Positions 35,892-44,590 are shown, counted from the stretch's first letter. The stretch: DNA of 64,000 bases from Paracoccus salipaludis (GCF_002287065.1 NZ_NSJZ01000003.1:1-64000); one strand, 5' to 3'. A program made the numbers and translations. The notes: a model not told the origin generated them from the sequence alone.

Positions 35892-36244
35892 TGGCGGACC
35901 CGGACCGACGGCTTTCCATGTACGGCCTTTCGCATTGCTCGACCTGCCAGAAGGCGCAGGCGGCGCTGGAAGAGGCGGGCTGGGCGGTGGAGTTCCGCGA
36001 CGTCAAGGATGCGCCCCTGTCCCAAGCCGAGCGCGAGAGCCTGCTTGCGGATTTCGGCGACAAGCTCGTCAACCGTGCAAGCCTCACCTGGCGCGCCATG
36101 TCCGAGGCCGAGCGCGCCGAGGAGCCGGTGGCGATGATGGGCGCGCGCCCCTCGGTGATGAAGCGCCCCGCCATCGTCGCGGGCGACCAGCGGCTGCTGG
36201 GCTGGACGGCCAACGTCAAGCGGGCGCTGGGCCTGCCCGCCTGA
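35891..36244 (+). CDS. ArsC/Spx-family thioredoxin-fold protein
   Basis: A 117-residue protein of the arsenate reductase (ArsC)/Spx superfamily. It has MYGLSHCSTCQKAQAALEEAG, a CxxC pair on the first helix, VEFRDVKDAPLS, and the family closing RPSVMKRPAIVAG with the conserved Arg-Pro before a basic strand. Whether it reduces arsenate, acts as a glutathione-dependent reductase (YffB-like) or is regulatory cannot be told; there are no ars genes nearby. It starts inside the stop of the small lipoprotein gene. Confidence 0.85.
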   Translation: MADPDRRLSMYGLSHCSTCQKAQAALEEAGWAVEFRDVKDAPLSQAERESLLADFGDKLVNRASLTWRAMSEAERAEEPVAMMGARPSVMKRPAIVAGDQRLLGWTANVKRALGLPA

Positions 36245-36246
36245 GG

Positions 36247-36894
36247 TCAGACGATATAGCGGTCGCGGCGGTGGTTGATGGCGATCACGAGGTTCAGCAC
36301 CGCCGCCCCCAGCGCCGACCAGGCGACACGGTCCCAGGGCATCACCGCCAGCGCCACGGCGAACAGTGCCGTGTCGAAGCCCATCTGCACCCAGCCCGCC
36401 TTGATCCCCAGCCGGTCCTGAAGATCCAGCGCCACGGCCCCGATCCCGCCAAGACTGGTGCGATGGCGGAACAGGGCCAGCAGCCCCGCACCTGACACGA
36501 AGCCCGCCAGCACCCCCGCGGCCCCCGGATGCAGCGCGTCGAAGGAAACCAGCCGCGGCAGCAGCATCGAGGTCGCCACCATCAGCAGGACCGCAGCGAT
36601 CGTGCGGCGCAGGAAGCCCAGACCCATCCGCCGGTAGCCGAAGCCGTAGAAGGGCAGGCTGAGGACGAGGTAGACCGGCCCGAAGCCATATCCCGTCGCC
36701 TGCGCGACCAGCAGGGCAAGCCCGGCCAACTGTCCGGTGATCAGCCCCGCGCTGCCCAGCAGCATGGCCCCGAAGGCAGCCATGACCGAGCCGAACAGGA
36801 TGCCCTGCGCATCCTCGAGTCGGCTGTGACGATGAGGGGCGGGCAGGGGGAGGGCGGTGGCGCCGGATGCGGGCGGGGACGGGCTGGCTGACAT
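36247..36894 (-). CDS. YitT-family membrane protein
   Basis: A 215-residue integral membrane protein with five or six helices. It begins with a short Pro/Ala-rich cytoplasmic stretch, followed by GILFGSVMAAFGAMLLGSAGL, TGQLAGLALLVAQATGY, and later FRHRTSLGGIGAVALDLQDRLGIKAG, the family block. YitT-type proteins are uncharacterised transport-like membrane proteins. The ATG at 36894 is chosen; upstream codons lack similarity. It is convergent with the ArsC/Spx gene, with only 2 bp between the stops. Confidence 0.8.
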   Translation of the reverse strand: MSASPSPPASGATALPLPAPHRHSRLEDAQGILFGSVMAAFGAMLLGSAGLITGQLAGLALLVAQATGYGFGPVYLVLSLPFYGFGYRRMGLGFLRRTIAAVLLMVATSMLLPRLVSFDALHPGAAGVLAGFVSGAGLLALFRHRTSLGGIGAVALDLQDRLGIKAGWVQMGFDTALFAVALAVMPWDRVAWSALGAAVLNLVIAINHRRDRYIV

Positions 36895-37914
36895 GGCCAG
36901 GGGACATGCACAAGGGCGGCGGTTCTGTCCAGTGGCTGCAAGGCCCGAAATGCCGGCGGCCACCGTCGGGGGCGGCGCGGGTGACATGACCGCGCGGCGT
37001 GATGAGTTCACCTGTTTTCGCCCGGATCGGCGCGCGTTCGGCATCTCGGGATTTTATGGCTGTCTTTGCCGAAGAAGGCTCCCAGCTTCTGCAAGGCAAT
37101 CAGTAGACCCAAAGGAAAGGGCTAGGCACCGCTTGTTTCCATTCTGATCCTCGCGCGTAACCCGCCGGGTCAGGTCAGGCTGGCCATCAGGGCGATGCGC
37201 CGTCTCGCCCGGGACGTCGCTTATGAGATCGTCGTGGTTGATAATGTCCCTGAACCCGCCCACCCGCGACGTTGTGACGAACTTCGCTGCGGACGGCACA
37301 CTCGACCGCTCGTTCCTGAGCCCCGAGAACATCCTGTGTGCGAAGGGCAGCACCATCGCGGCAAGGCCTGCCTCGCTTTTCAGCTACCCATCTGCTTCTG
37401 CTGACCAGCGAAATGGGGGCTCTCCGTGGGGGGCCAGGGACAAGCTTGCCGTTTACAGGCCCGGTGCCAATGCCTGCGAGATCCATGAAAGGTCAAGGCG
37501 CGGGGATGGGTGGTACCTCCTGATCGACGCCGGACTGTACCATGCTCCTCAACTCGACGATCGCCATGAATGGGGCGCTTGTAACCAAGCTTCAGGCAAA
37601 GGTTCCTGGCGAAGGGTTTGCCGTCCAAAGCATCCGCGACTGCGGCCGGTTCGTCACTCATTTCGCTAGCAGATCAGGCGACTTCCTTAAGGGTGCGCAG
37701 GGCATGTTCATGCAGCTTGGCAGCATGGTTCGATGGACACAGCAGCCCAGAGGTGAGACCCGCCGGACGGGGCCGTTGGCGGTCCTGACAAGCCCGAGAA
37801 AACAGCGGGCTGGCCAAGTCATGCAAACGGGAAAGCCGCAAGGGAACCTGGCCACGTCCTCAGGACCGGCCATGAAGGCCTTCCCGGGGCGGCCCCCCGG
37901 ACCCGCTCGGTGGC
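36895..37914. other. 1-kb stretch without a confident gene, probably decayed sequence
   Basis: About 1,020 bp between the YitT start and the nucleoside hydrolase stop. Codon use in every frame is poorer than in the neighbours, and base composition is less GC-rich at about 37000-37700. Some pieces still look protein-like, on the minus strand about 37157-37356 (containing VGGFRDIINHDDLISDVPG) and on the plus strand about 37223-37400 (NFAADGTLDRSFLSPENIL); these overlap, so at most one is real. None carries a domain I recognise, and neither has a good ribosome-binding site. No terminal inverted repeats or transposase motif were found. I interpret it as remnant DNA. Confidence 0.4.
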
Positions 37915-38850
37915 TTACCGCTTGTCCAGCCTCCCGATCCGGTCGGTCATCAGCCGGAACAGCGCGTCCCGGTCCAGGTCGCGGATGAACAACGCATTGG
38001 GCTTGCGCTCCAGGGCGCCCCACCAGTCCGCCACGGTCATGCCGCGGGTCCAGCGCCCTTCGGTCTCGATCTCGACATTGATGCGGCGGCCCGAGAAGAT
38101 CCCCGGCTCGATCACCCAGGCCACGGCGCAGGGGTCGTGCAGCGGAGCGCCCTGTGCGCCGTATTTCTCGCGGTCGAAACGCTCGTAGGAGGAGGTCCAG
38201 CCTGCGACGGCCCGGCCGACGGGGCCGCATGCGCGCATCGCCTCGATCCAGTCGGGGCTGGTCAGCGCCTTGTGCGTCGCGTCAAGCGGCAGGACGACGA
38301 GTTCCGTGCCCGAGGCGAACACCTCGCCTGCGGCGACCGGGTCGACGTGGATGTTGAACTCGGCCGCCGGCGTGACGTTGCCGAAGGTGCCACCCCCCAT
38401 CAGCACGATCCGCTGGACGCGCTGCACGACATCGGGGGCGCGGCGGAACGCCTCGGCGATGTTCGTCAGCGGCCCGATGGGCACAAGCGTCACGCTGCCC
38501 GCAGGTTCGCGCCGCAACGTCTCGATGAGGAAATCGGCGGCATGGCCCGGGGCGGCGCACATTGTCGGCTCGGGCAGGTCCACGCCGTCGAGGCCGGAGG
38601 CGCCATGGACGTGCTCGGCCGTGACCAGCTGCCCTTCCAGCGGTCCCCCGCAACCGGCATGGACGGGAAGGTCGGTCCGACCTGCCAGTTCGCAGATGCG
38701 CAGGGCGTTGCCCAGGGTGAGGTCCAGCGGCACGTTCCCGGCCACGACGGTAAGGCCCAGCACCTCCAGCTCGGGCGCGCCCAGGGCCAGCAGGATCGCC
38801 ACGGCATCGTCCTGCCCCGGGTCCGTGTCGATGATGATCTTCTGCGGCAT
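37915..38850 (-). CDS. Inosine/uridine-preferring nucleoside hydrolase
   Basis: A 311-residue calcium-dependent nucleoside N-ribohydrolase. It starts MPQKIIIDTDPGQDDAVAILLAL, the IDTDPGxDDA metal site, and continues with VPIGPLTNIAEA, VLMGGGTFGNVTPAAEFNIHVDP, and HDPCAVAWVIEP with the closing metal Asp. It hydrolyses ribonucleosides to base and ribose in salvage; base specificity is not predictable. gaaagg sits about 9 bases before the ATG. There is no salvage gene next to it; it is bordered by the decayed stretch and ctrA. Confidence 0.93.
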   Translation of the reverse strand: MPQKIIIDTDPGQDDAVAILLALGAPELEVLGLTVVAGNVPLDLTLGNALRICELAGRTDLPVHAGCGGPLEGQLVTAEHVHGASGLDGVDLPEPTMCAAPGHAADFLIETLRREPAGSVTLVPIGPLTNIAEAFRRAPDVVQRVQRIVLMGGGTFGNVTPAAEFNIHVDPVAAGEVFASGTELVVLPLDATHKALTSPDWIEAMRACGPVGRAVAGWTSSYERFDREKYGAQGAPLHDPCAVAWVIEPGIFSGRRINVEIETEGRWTRGMTVADWWGALERKPNALFIRDLDRDALFRLMTDRIGRLDKR

Positions 38851-39043
38851 CGCGCGGCCTTTCCCCTGGTCCTGCCCGTGGGCCCTGGCCAATCGCATGG
38901 CCGAGGGGCCCATCCTGTGCAAGCCCCCCTTTCCCTGTGGTGGCAGGAAAGGGGCAGGAGACCTGCCCGGATCAGCCCGGCTTCCTCAAGGCCCGTTGCT
39001 CCGGACGAGGACCGCCGCTCAGGACCCCCGTGAGAGAACGGAC

Positions 39044-39757
39044 CTACATCCCCACCGCGATGCGCTCGGCATTGGTCGATTCCTGCGGATCGCGCAGGAC
39101 ATAGCCGCGGCCCCAGACCGTCTCGATGTGATTCTCGCCCCCGAGAGCCTCGGACAGCTTCTTGCGCAGCTTGCAGATGAAGACGTCGATGATCTTCAGT
39201 TCCGGCTCGTCCAGTCCGCCATAAAGATGGTTCAGGAACATCTCCTTGGTCAGGGTCGTCCCCTTGCGCAGGCTGAGCAGCTCCAGGATCTGGTATTCCT
39301 TGCCCGTCAGGTTCACCGCGCGGCCATCGACCTCGACCGAGCGGGCGTCGATGTTGACCACCATGCGGCCGGTGCGGATCACCGCCTGGCTGTGGCCCTT
39401 GGACCGTCGAATGATCGCCTGAATGCGGGCGACCAGTTCCTCGCGGTGGAAGGGCTTGGTCATGTAGTCGTCGGCCCCGAAGCCGAAGCCGCGCAGCTTG
39501 ACCTCGGTATCGTCCGAGCCGGTCAGGATCAGGATCGGGGTATCGACGCGCGACAGCCGGATCTGGCGCAGAACCTCCATCCCGTTCATGTCGGGCAGGT
39601 CCAGATCCAGCAGGATCAGGTCATAGTCATACAGCTTCGCCAGATCCACGCCTTCCTCGCCCATGTCGGTCAGATAGACGTTGAAGTTCGCGTGGCTGAG
39701 CATGAGCTCGATGCTGCGTGCCGTGGTCGGATCGTCCTCGATCAGCAGGATCCGCAT
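39044..39757 (-). CDS. ctrA: CtrA, cell-cycle response regulator
   Basis: An OmpR-type response regulator of 237 residues. The receiver domain has acidic residues in [10 protein letters not shown], the phospho-acceptor Asp51 in [13 protein letters not shown], and the Lys in [15 protein letters not shown]. The C-terminal winged helix includes [17 protein letters not shown] and [13 protein letters not shown]. The sequence is the typical alphaproteobacterial CtrA. In Caulobacter CtrA is essential; in Rhodobacterales it controls motility and gene-transfer-agent genes. sciP lies immediately upstream on the same strand and a CtrA-type box precedes the start, so autoregulation is likely. ClpXP, which degrades CtrA in Caulobacter, is also encoded in this window. 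Confidence 0.97.
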   Translation of the reverse strand: MRILLIEDDPTTARSIELMLSHANFNVYLTDMGEEGVDLAKLYDYDLILLDLDLPDMNGMEVLRQIRLSRVDTPILILTGSDDTEVKLRGFGFGADDYMTKPFHREELVARIQAIIRRSKGHSQAVIRTGRMVVNIDARSVEVDGRAVNLTGKEYQILELLSLRKGTTLTKEMFLNHLYGGLDEPELKIIDVFICKLRKKLSEALGGENHIETVWGRGYVLRDPQESTNAERIAVGM

Positions 39758-39810
39758 GGCTTGATCTCCCTATTCGCCGCCCGTGATGACCTACGAATGA
39801 GACCTATAGG

Positions 39811-39825
39811 TTAATATCAGGTTAG
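39811..39825 (-). promoter_or_regulatory. CtrA-type binding box in front of ctrA
   Basis: On the plus strand TTAA-N7-TTAG (TTAATATCAGGTTAG), one mismatch from the known CtrA consensus TTAA-N7-TTAA. It lies 54 bp before the ctrA ATG and overlaps the last codons of sciP. Confidence 0.6.
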
Positions 39826-40128
39826 CGAGTCACGAATTGATCCACTTGCGGTTGCCGCCAGGCGATTTTTTTTGATCGCCTTGATCTTCAGGCCAGCGGA
39901 GCCCAGGCGCGATGCAGTCGAGATCCAGCCTTCCAGTTCCTCCTCGGTCAGGCCGTAGCGGTCCACCGCCTCGTCACGGCTGAGAAGTCCGTGGCCGATC
40001 GCGTCCACCACGATGGCCTTGCGGCGCGCGACCCAGCGTTCCGTCCCCGAGGGCAGGTCGGCCAGCGTCAGGACCGAGCCGTCCCCCAGCGTTGCGGTGC
40101 GCGGCCGCGCGGATTTTCGAACGAACAT
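39817..40128 (-). CDS. sciP: SciP (DUF1153), CtrA inhibitor
   Basis: A 103-residue small helix-turn-helix protein. It begins MFVRKSARPRTATLGDGSVLTLADLP and continues GTERWVARRKAIVVDAI and DRYGLTEEELEGWIST, the DUF1153/SciP pattern. In Caulobacter SciP binds CtrA and blocks transcription of CtrA-activated genes, including ctrA itself. It lies 59 bp upstream of ctrA on the same strand. The ATG at 40128 is chosen from the conserved N-terminus; a much longer frame upstream is not coding. A weaker CtrA-like box lies 51 bp before it. Confidence 0.92.
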   Translation of the reverse strand: MFVRKSARPRTATLGDGSVLTLADLPSGTERWVARRKAIVVDAIGHGLLSRDEAVDRYGLTEEELEGWISTASRLGSAGLKIKAIKKNRLAATASGSIRDSLT

Positions 40129-40178
40129 GTCGGATCCCCCAGGACGTTCATGACCTGCGTTGCTTGCCATGGCCGGGC

Positions 40179-40193
40179 TTAAGGCGCGGTGAA
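40179..40193. promoter_or_regulatory. Weak CtrA-like box before sciP
   Basis: TTAA-N7-TGAA, one half-site intact and one with a single mismatch, 51 bp ahead of the sciP ATG in the sciP-mnmA gap. It mirrors the position of the better box before ctrA. A single perfect half-site is not strong evidence. Confidence 0.3.
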
Positions 40194-40273
40194 CGGCCGG
40201 GTTGAAACATTTCGGATTTTCACTATGTTCCCGCCATCTTTCCCGAATGTTCCGCCCTGGACGGATACCCTCC

Positions 40274-41440
40274 GTGACAATGCACGATCCGCGCGGCGCC
40301 ACGCGCGTCCTCAACAGCCTTGGTTTCGCCCGTCCTCCCGCCGAGACGCGGGTGGTGGTCGCCATGTCGGGCGGCGTGGACAGTTCCGCGGTGGCCGCCC
40401 TGCTGAAGTCCGAAGGGTATGACGTGATCGGCGTCACCCTGCAGCTTTACGACCATGGCGCGGCGCTGAAGAAGAAGGGCGCCTGCTGCGCGGGCCAGGA
40501 CATCCACGACGCCCGCCGCGTGGCCGAACGCATCGGCATTCCCCATTACGTGCTGGACTACGAGAACCGCTTCCGCGAGTCGGTGATCGAGGAGTTCGCG
40601 GACGCCTATCTTGCCGGCGCGACACCCGTTCCCTGCATCCGCTGCAACGAGCGGGTGAAGTTCCGCGACCTGCTGGAAACCGCGCGGGAACTTGACGCGG
40701 ACTGCATGGCCACGGGGCACTACATCCGGCGGATGGAAGGGCCGGACGGGGCCGAGCTGCACATGGCCGCCGACCCGAACCGCGACCAGAGCTATTTCCT
40801 GTTCTCGACCACCCGCGAGCAGCTTGAGTTCCTGCGGTTTCCGCTGGGCGGGCTGGCCAGCAAGGCGGAAACGCGGGCGCTGGCCGCGCAGCACGGGCTG
40901 ACCGTGGCCGACAAGCCCGACAGCCAGGACATCTGCTTCGTTCCCGAGGGCAACTATGCCGCGGTGATCGAGAAGCTGCGCCCCGGCGCCGCCGATCCGG
41001 GCGACATCGTGGACCTGCAGGGCAACGTCTTGGGCCGCCACCGCGGCGTGATCCACTACACCATCGGCCAGCGCCGCGGTCTCGGCATCGGCGGTCTGGG
41101 CGATCCGCTTTATGTCGTGCGCCTGGACCCCGAGGCGCGCCATGTCGTCGTGGGCCCGCGCGAGGCGCTGGCGACGCAGGTCGTGCCCGTGGCCGAGGTC
41201 AACTGGCTGGGCGACGGCGGCTTGACCGACATGGCCGAGCGCGAGATCGCGGTCCGCATCCGCTCGACCCGGCCGCCCGCGCCCGCCATCCTGCGCCCCA
41301 CCGGGCGCACCACCGCCGAGGTGGTCCTGGCCCAGGCCGAGGAGGGCGTCAGCCCCGGCCAGGCCTGCGTCTTCTACGAAGCCGGCTCGACCCGCGTTCT
41401 GGGCGGCGGCTGGATCACCAAAAGGGAAACCCGCCGATGA
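40274..41440 (+). CDS. mnmA: MnmA, tRNA-specific 2-thiouridylase
   Basis: MnmA adds the 2-thio group to the wobble uridine of tRNA Lys, Glu and Gln using sulfur from a relay. The 388-residue product has the PP-loop [18 protein letters not shown], the catalytic Cys pair in [14 protein letters not shown] and [13 protein letters not shown], and [12 protein letters not shown] near the C-terminal part. The GTG at 40274 lies 8 bases after ggacgga; an ATG two codons further (40280) is almost as likely. The C-terminal end overlaps gpx by 4 bp. sciP diverges from it. Confidence 0.94.
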   Translation: MTMHDPRGATRVLNSLGFARPPAETRVVVAMSGGVDSSAVAALLKSEGYDVIGVTLQLYDHGAALKKKGACCAGQDIHDARRVAERIGIPHYVLDYENRFRESVIEEFADAYLAGATPVPCIRCNERVKFRDLLETARELDADCMATGHYIRRMEGPDGAELHMAADPNRDQSYFLFSTTREQLEFLRFPLGGLASKAETRALAAQHGLTVADKPDSQDICFVPEGNYAAVIEKLRPGAADPGDIVDLQGNVLGRHRGVIHYTIGQRRGLGIGGLGDPLYVVRLDPEARHVVVGPREALATQVVPVAEVNWLGDGGLTDMAEREIAVRIRSTRPPAPAILRPTGRTTAEVVLAQAEEGVSPGQACVFYEAGSTRVLGGGWITKRETRR

Positions 41441-41985
41441 CCGAGCTTGCAGACATCGAGATCAGGATGAACGACGGCGACGAGGCTCGCCTTGCCGACT
41501 GGCGCGGCAAGGTCGTGCTGGTCGTGAACGTGGCCTCGAAATGCGGGCTGACCGGGCAGTACGAGGGGCTCGAGGCGCTGTACCGCGCGAAGAAGGACAA
41601 GGGGCTGGTGGTCCTGGGCGTCCCCGCCAACGACTTCAAGCAGCAGGAGCCGGGCAGCGACGCCGAGATCCTGGACTTCTGCCAGACCCGCTATGACGTG
41701 AGCTTCCCGCTGGCGTCCAAGACGACGGTGGCCGGGGCCGAGAAGCATGCGCTTTATGCACGGCTGATCGCCGATGCGCCCCAAGCGGAAGGGGATGGTC
41801 CCTGGCGGACCCGGCTGGAAGGCTTCGGGATCGCGCTGAACCCGGCGCCCGAGGTGCAGTGGAACTTCGAGAAGTTCCTGATCGGCCGCGACGGGACCGT
41901 GGTGGGCCGCTTCGCGCCCGATGTGGCGGCGGACGATCCCCGGCTGGTTGCCGCCATCGACCGCGCGCTGGCGCAGCCGGCCTGA
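41437..41985 (+). CDS. Glutathione peroxidase-family thiol peroxidase
   Basis: A 182-residue cytoplasmic peroxidase with the GPx catalytic tetrad: Cys in [17 protein letters not shown], Gln in [12 protein letters not shown], Asn in the same block, and Trp in [14 protein letters not shown]. Bacterial enzymes of this kind with Cys in place of selenocysteine usually draw electrons from thioredoxin or glutathione to reduce hydroperoxides. It starts in the stop of mnmA (ATGA overlap), so both are co-transcribed, and its stop is 4 bp from the convergent sufE stop. Confidence 0.92.
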   Translation: MTELADIEIRMNDGDEARLADWRGKVVLVVNVASKCGLTGQYEGLEALYRAKKDKGLVVLGVPANDFKQQEPGSDAEILDFCQTRYDVSFPLASKTTVAGAEKHALYARLIADAPQAEGDGPWRTRLEGFGIALNPAPEVQWNFEKFLIGRDGTVVGRFAPDVAADDPRLVAAIDRALAQPA

Positions 41986-41989
41986 GATC

Positions 41990-42400
41990 TCAGGTCGCGG
42001 CGCCCGCCGTGTCGCGGATGCGCTTGATCATCGCGCGCAGACCGTTCGAGCGCTGCGCCGAAAGATGCGCGTCCAGCCCCAGCCGGCCCAGTTCGGCCGG
42101 GGCGTCGACCTTCGGCACTTCCTCGACCGGCAGCCCGGAATAAAGCGCGTGCAGCACGGCGATCAGCCCGCGCACGATCAGCGCGTCGCTGTCGCCCTGG
42201 AAGTCGAAACGCCCTTGCTCGATCTGCGGCATGATCCAGACCTGGCTTGCGCATCCCTCGACCTTGGTCGCGGGCACCTGCAGCGCCGCGTCCATGGGCG
42301 GCATGGCGCGGCCCAGCTCGATCACGTGGCGGTAGCGGTCCTCCCAGTTGTCGAGGAACTCGAAGGTCTCGGCGATGTCTTCGAAGGCGGGCGTGGCCAT
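41990..42400 (-). CDS. sufE: SufE, cysteine desulfuration protein
   Basis: SufE takes the persulfide sulfur from SufS and passes it on for Fe-S cluster assembly. The 136-residue product has ELGRAMPPMDAALQVPATKVEGCASQVWIMP, which holds the active Cys in the VEGCxSQVW motif, followed by GDSDALIVRGLIAVLHALYSG. It is a stand-alone gene; no suf operon is in the window. The ATG at 42400 gives the usual family length. Confidence 0.95.
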   Translation of the reverse strand: MATPAFEDIAETFEFLDNWEDRYRHVIELGRAMPPMDAALQVPATKVEGCASQVWIMPQIEQGRFDFQGDSDALIVRGLIAVLHALYSGLPVEEVPKVDAPAELGRLGLDAHLSAQRSNGLRAMIKRIRDTAGAAT

Positions 42401-42532
42401 GGCGAGAAGTCCTGCAGGGCTGGTGCGGCGGATCTGGATAGCGCCTTGGCGCGCGCAGGTCAAAGCGCCCCCTTCCGGGACCGGAGGCGATGGCCTATCA
42501 AGTGCCCGACGCAAGCTTGGGAAGGGCGATCA

Positions 42533-43030
42533 ATGAACCGTGCACTCTGGCCGATCGCCGCCTGTCTGATCCTGACGGCTTGCGGCAACAGCAGCCTCAA
42601 CCCCCTGCGCTGGTTCGGAGGAGAGCCGGCGCCCCGTGCCCCTGAAACCCTCGCCCCGCCGAAGGGCTACCAGGAAAAGGCCGACACCCGCCTGCCCATC
42701 GCACGGGTGCTTTCGGCGCAGTGGGAGCAGACGGCGGAAGGGCGGCTTCTGGTCGTGACGGCCGTCGCCCCGACCAAGGGGTGGTGGGATGTCGCGCTGG
42801 TGGCCGAGACGCCGCAGCCCGCGGGCCGGGTGCGCCCGGATGCCGACGGGGTGCTGCGGCTGCGGCTGGTGGGCTCGCCGCCCCCGGCCGACAGCGCGGC
42901 CGCGCGGATGCCCGCGCAGCCTGCCGTCGATACGTTGACCGTGGCCTTCCCCCTCAGTTCGACCGCGCTGCGCGACATTGGTTCGGTCACCGTCACCGGC
43001 GGCACGAACGCGATCTCGCTCGGGGTCTGA
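42533..43030 (+). CDS. Lipoprotein of unknown function
   Basis: A 165-residue lipoprotein: MNRALWPIAACLILTAC is a short signal peptide with Cys17 as lipidation site. The mature part is Pro-rich at first (about residues 27-47), then has a beta-strand-rich segment with VLSAQWEQTAEGRLLVVTAVAPTKGWWDVALV and a Ser/Thr-rich C-terminus. I do not recognise a family. A gggaaggg box lies 5 bases before the ATG. It diverges from sufE and is 3 bp from the convergent acetyltransferase stop. Confidence 0.75.
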   Translation: MNRALWPIAACLILTACGNSSLNPLRWFGGEPAPRAPETLAPPKGYQEKADTRLPIARVLSAQWEQTAEGRLLVVTAVAPTKGWWDVALVAETPQPAGRVRPDADGVLRLRLVGSPPPADSAAARMPAQPAVDTLTVAFPLSSTALRDIGSVTVTGGTNAISLGV

Positions 43031-43033
43031 CCC

Positions 43034-43624
43034 TCAGGTCATCTTGCGCAGGTAGGTCCAGGTCGGCACCCGCGCGTCGCGGGCGACCGACCAGCTTTCC
43101 GCGTCGCCCAGATAGGCGAAGCCCGCGTTCGTCAGCACCTTGGCCGAGCCGGGATTGTCCTGGAAGGCTTCGGCAAACAGGGTGCGCGAGTTGTGCGGGT
43201 TGGCCTTGACCAACGCCTGCACGGCTTCGGTCGCAAAACCCGTGTTCCAGAAGCCCGAGCCGATCCAGAAGCCAAGCTCGGACTGCTCGGGCTCGATCCG
43301 GGTCAGCGAAACCACGCCCAGCAGTTCACCAAGGCCCGAGGCGCTGGTGTCGATTGCCCAGACATCCTCGGTCCGGTTCGGCGCCATGGCGCGCGCCACG
43401 TACTGCTCGGCCGCGCCCGGGGGCAGGGGATGGGGGATGGCCCGGGTTCCCTCGGCCACGCGGCGATCCGCGGTATAGTGCCGGATCAGCCCCGCATCCG
43501 ACGCGCGCAGCGGTCGCAGCACGAATCGCCCGGCAGGGATCGGGGCGTATGGATCGGACTGGGTGGCGCCCGCCGTCCGGAGCGCCTCGGTCTTGTCGTC
43601 AGCCAGAAGATTGGACTGGTCCAT
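43034..43624 (-). CDS. GNAT-family N-acetyltransferase (RimJ/RimL-like)
   Basis: A 196-residue acetyltransferase of the GNAT superfamily, RimJ/RimL branch. Features are RFVLRPLRASDAGLIRHY at the N-terminus, LLGVVSLTRIEPEQSELGFWIGSGFWNTGFATEAVQALV with the GxGxxT-like acetyl-CoA-binding part in modified form, and DNPGSAKVLTNAGF. Targets in this branch include ribosomal protein N-termini and small molecules. It follows rpmA on the same strand with a hairpin between them, so co-expression with rpmA-rplU would be partial. Confidence 0.85.
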   Translation of the reverse strand: MDQSNLLADDKTEALRTAGATQSDPYAPIPAGRFVLRPLRASDAGLIRHYTADRRVAEGTRAIPHPLPPGAAEQYVARAMAPNRTEDVWAIDTSASGLGELLGVVSLTRIEPEQSELGFWIGSGFWNTGFATEAVQALVKANPHNSRTLFAEAFQDNPGSAKVLTNAGFAYLGDAESWSVARDARVPTWTYLRKMT

Positions 43625-43675
43625 CAGTGCTTCCCTGTGGCCGCCGCGTTCCCGGGCGGCGGCATTCCGAAACGA

Positions 43676-43706
43676 CAACGGGGACCGGCTGCGCCGATCC
43701 CCGTTG
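43676..43706 (-). terminator. Hairpin after rpmA
   Basis: Stem of 14 bp (caacggggatcggc with gccggtccccgttg, one G-T pair) and a 3-base loop, then TCGTTTCG on the minus strand. The T tract is poor, so some read-through into the acetyltransferase gene is likely. Confidence 0.65.
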
Positions 43707-43728
43707 CGATGCTTGTGCGCCGGTCGGC

Positions 43729-43998
43729 TTACTCGGCCGCGGTGGCCGCGGGCTGGATCGAGATATAGGTTCGGCCCTTCAGGCCCTTGCGGAAGGACAC
43801 GGTGCCTTCGGTCAGGGCGAACAGGGTGTGGTCGCGGCCCATGCCGACGTTCTGGCCCGGCCACCACTGGGTGCCGCGCTGACGCACGATGATGTTGCCG
43901 GCCAGCGCCGACTGGCCACCGAACAGCTTGACGCCAAGACGGCGACCGGCGGAGTCGCGGCCGTTCCGGGACGAGCCGCCTGCTTTCTTGTGTGCCAT
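43729..43998 (-). CDS. rpmA: Ribosomal protein L27
   Basis: An 89-residue large-subunit protein near the peptidyl-transferase centre. The N-terminus is [29 protein letters not shown], followed by [28 protein letters not shown]. The Firmicute-type N-terminal extension is absent. rplU lies 3 bp upstream, the universal rplU-rpmA pair. Confidence 0.98.
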   Translation of the reverse strand: MAHKKAGGSSRNGRDSAGRRLGVKLFGGQSALAGNIIVRQRGTQWWPGQNVGMGRDHTLFALTEGTVSFRKGLKGRTYISIQPAATAAE

Positions 43999-44001
43999 GG
44001 A

Positions 44002-44388
44002 TCAGATCTCCTGAGCGGTGGTGGCAGCCGCACGGCCGGCGGCACGCGCGCCGATGGCGGCCTTGACGTCCGACGTGTCGGCGCCGGTTTCCAGCAGCTC
44101 GGTCACGCGCAGCAGGGTCAGCTGCTGGCGATGGCCACGGGTGCGCTGCGACGAGTGCTTGCGGCGGCGCTTGTGGAAGGTGATGACCTTGTCGGCCTTG
44201 ATGGTGTCGATGACCTCGGCCACCACGCCCGCGCCGCTGACCAGGGGCGCGCCGATGGTCGAGCCGATCATCAGGATCTCGTCGAACCGGACCTTGTCGC
44301 CGGCTTCGGCGGCCAGTTTCTCGACGCGCAGCACGTCACCGGGCTGGACCCGGTACTGCTTGCCGCCCGTCTTCAGGACTGCGAACAT
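44002..44388 (-). CDS. rplU: Ribosomal protein L21
   Basis: A 128-residue large-subunit protein that binds 23S rRNA. It begins MFAVLKTGGKQYRVQPGDVLRVEKL and has the conserved VITFHKRRRKHSSQRTRGHRQQLT. The C-terminal 30 residues are Ala-rich, as in other Rhodobacterales. The gene opens the rplU-rpmA operon; a promoter-like sequence and a stable leader hairpin lie upstream. Confidence 0.97.
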   Translation of the reverse strand: MFAVLKTGGKQYRVQPGDVLRVEKLAAEAGDKVRFDEILMIGSTIGAPLVSGAGVVAEVIDTIKADKVITFHKRRRKHSSQRTRGHRQQLTLLRVTELLETGADTSDVKAAIGARAAGRAAATTAQEI

Positions 44389-44503
44389 CGTTTCGTCTCT
44401 TTCCCTTGCCGCGCCCTGTGGCCCCGGTTTCCCGGCGTTCGTCGGGCCTTGCGGCCCCAGCCTCGGACAGCGCACCCTTGCGGGGTGGTGTTAAAATGAA
44501 CAG

Positions 44504-44529
44504 CCGGCCAAGGGCGCAAGCCCGGCCGG
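44504..44529 (-). promoter_or_regulatory. Stable hairpin in the rplU leader
   Basis: Ten paired bases in two blocks (6 and 4) with a 2-base bulge and loop ttgc, on the minus strand about 115 bp before the rplU ATG and directly downstream of the promoter-like sequence at 44535-44565. A short T tract (cattttaac) follows 6 bases later. It could be an attenuator or autoregulatory leader element. Confidence 0.4.
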
Positions 44530-44534
44530 TCGCA

Positions 44535-44565
44535 GGTATATGGCGGGTCGGGGCGCCAGAGTCAA
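44535..44565 (-). promoter_or_regulatory. Promoter-like sequence of rplU-rpmA
   Basis: TTGACT at 44560-44565 (minus strand) with an A/T patch catatacc at 44535-44542. The best -10 reading is CATATA with a 17-base spacer, or TATACC with 19. Transcription from here would give a leader of about 145 nt. Confidence 0.5.
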
Positions 44566-44590
44566 CGATTTCCGACTTCTGCCCCCCCTT

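Noticed and set aside
38930..38962. Inverted repeat cccctttcc / ggaaagggg after ctrA as terminator
   Set aside because: The arms pair, but the loop is long (11 bases) and no T tract follows on the minus strand.
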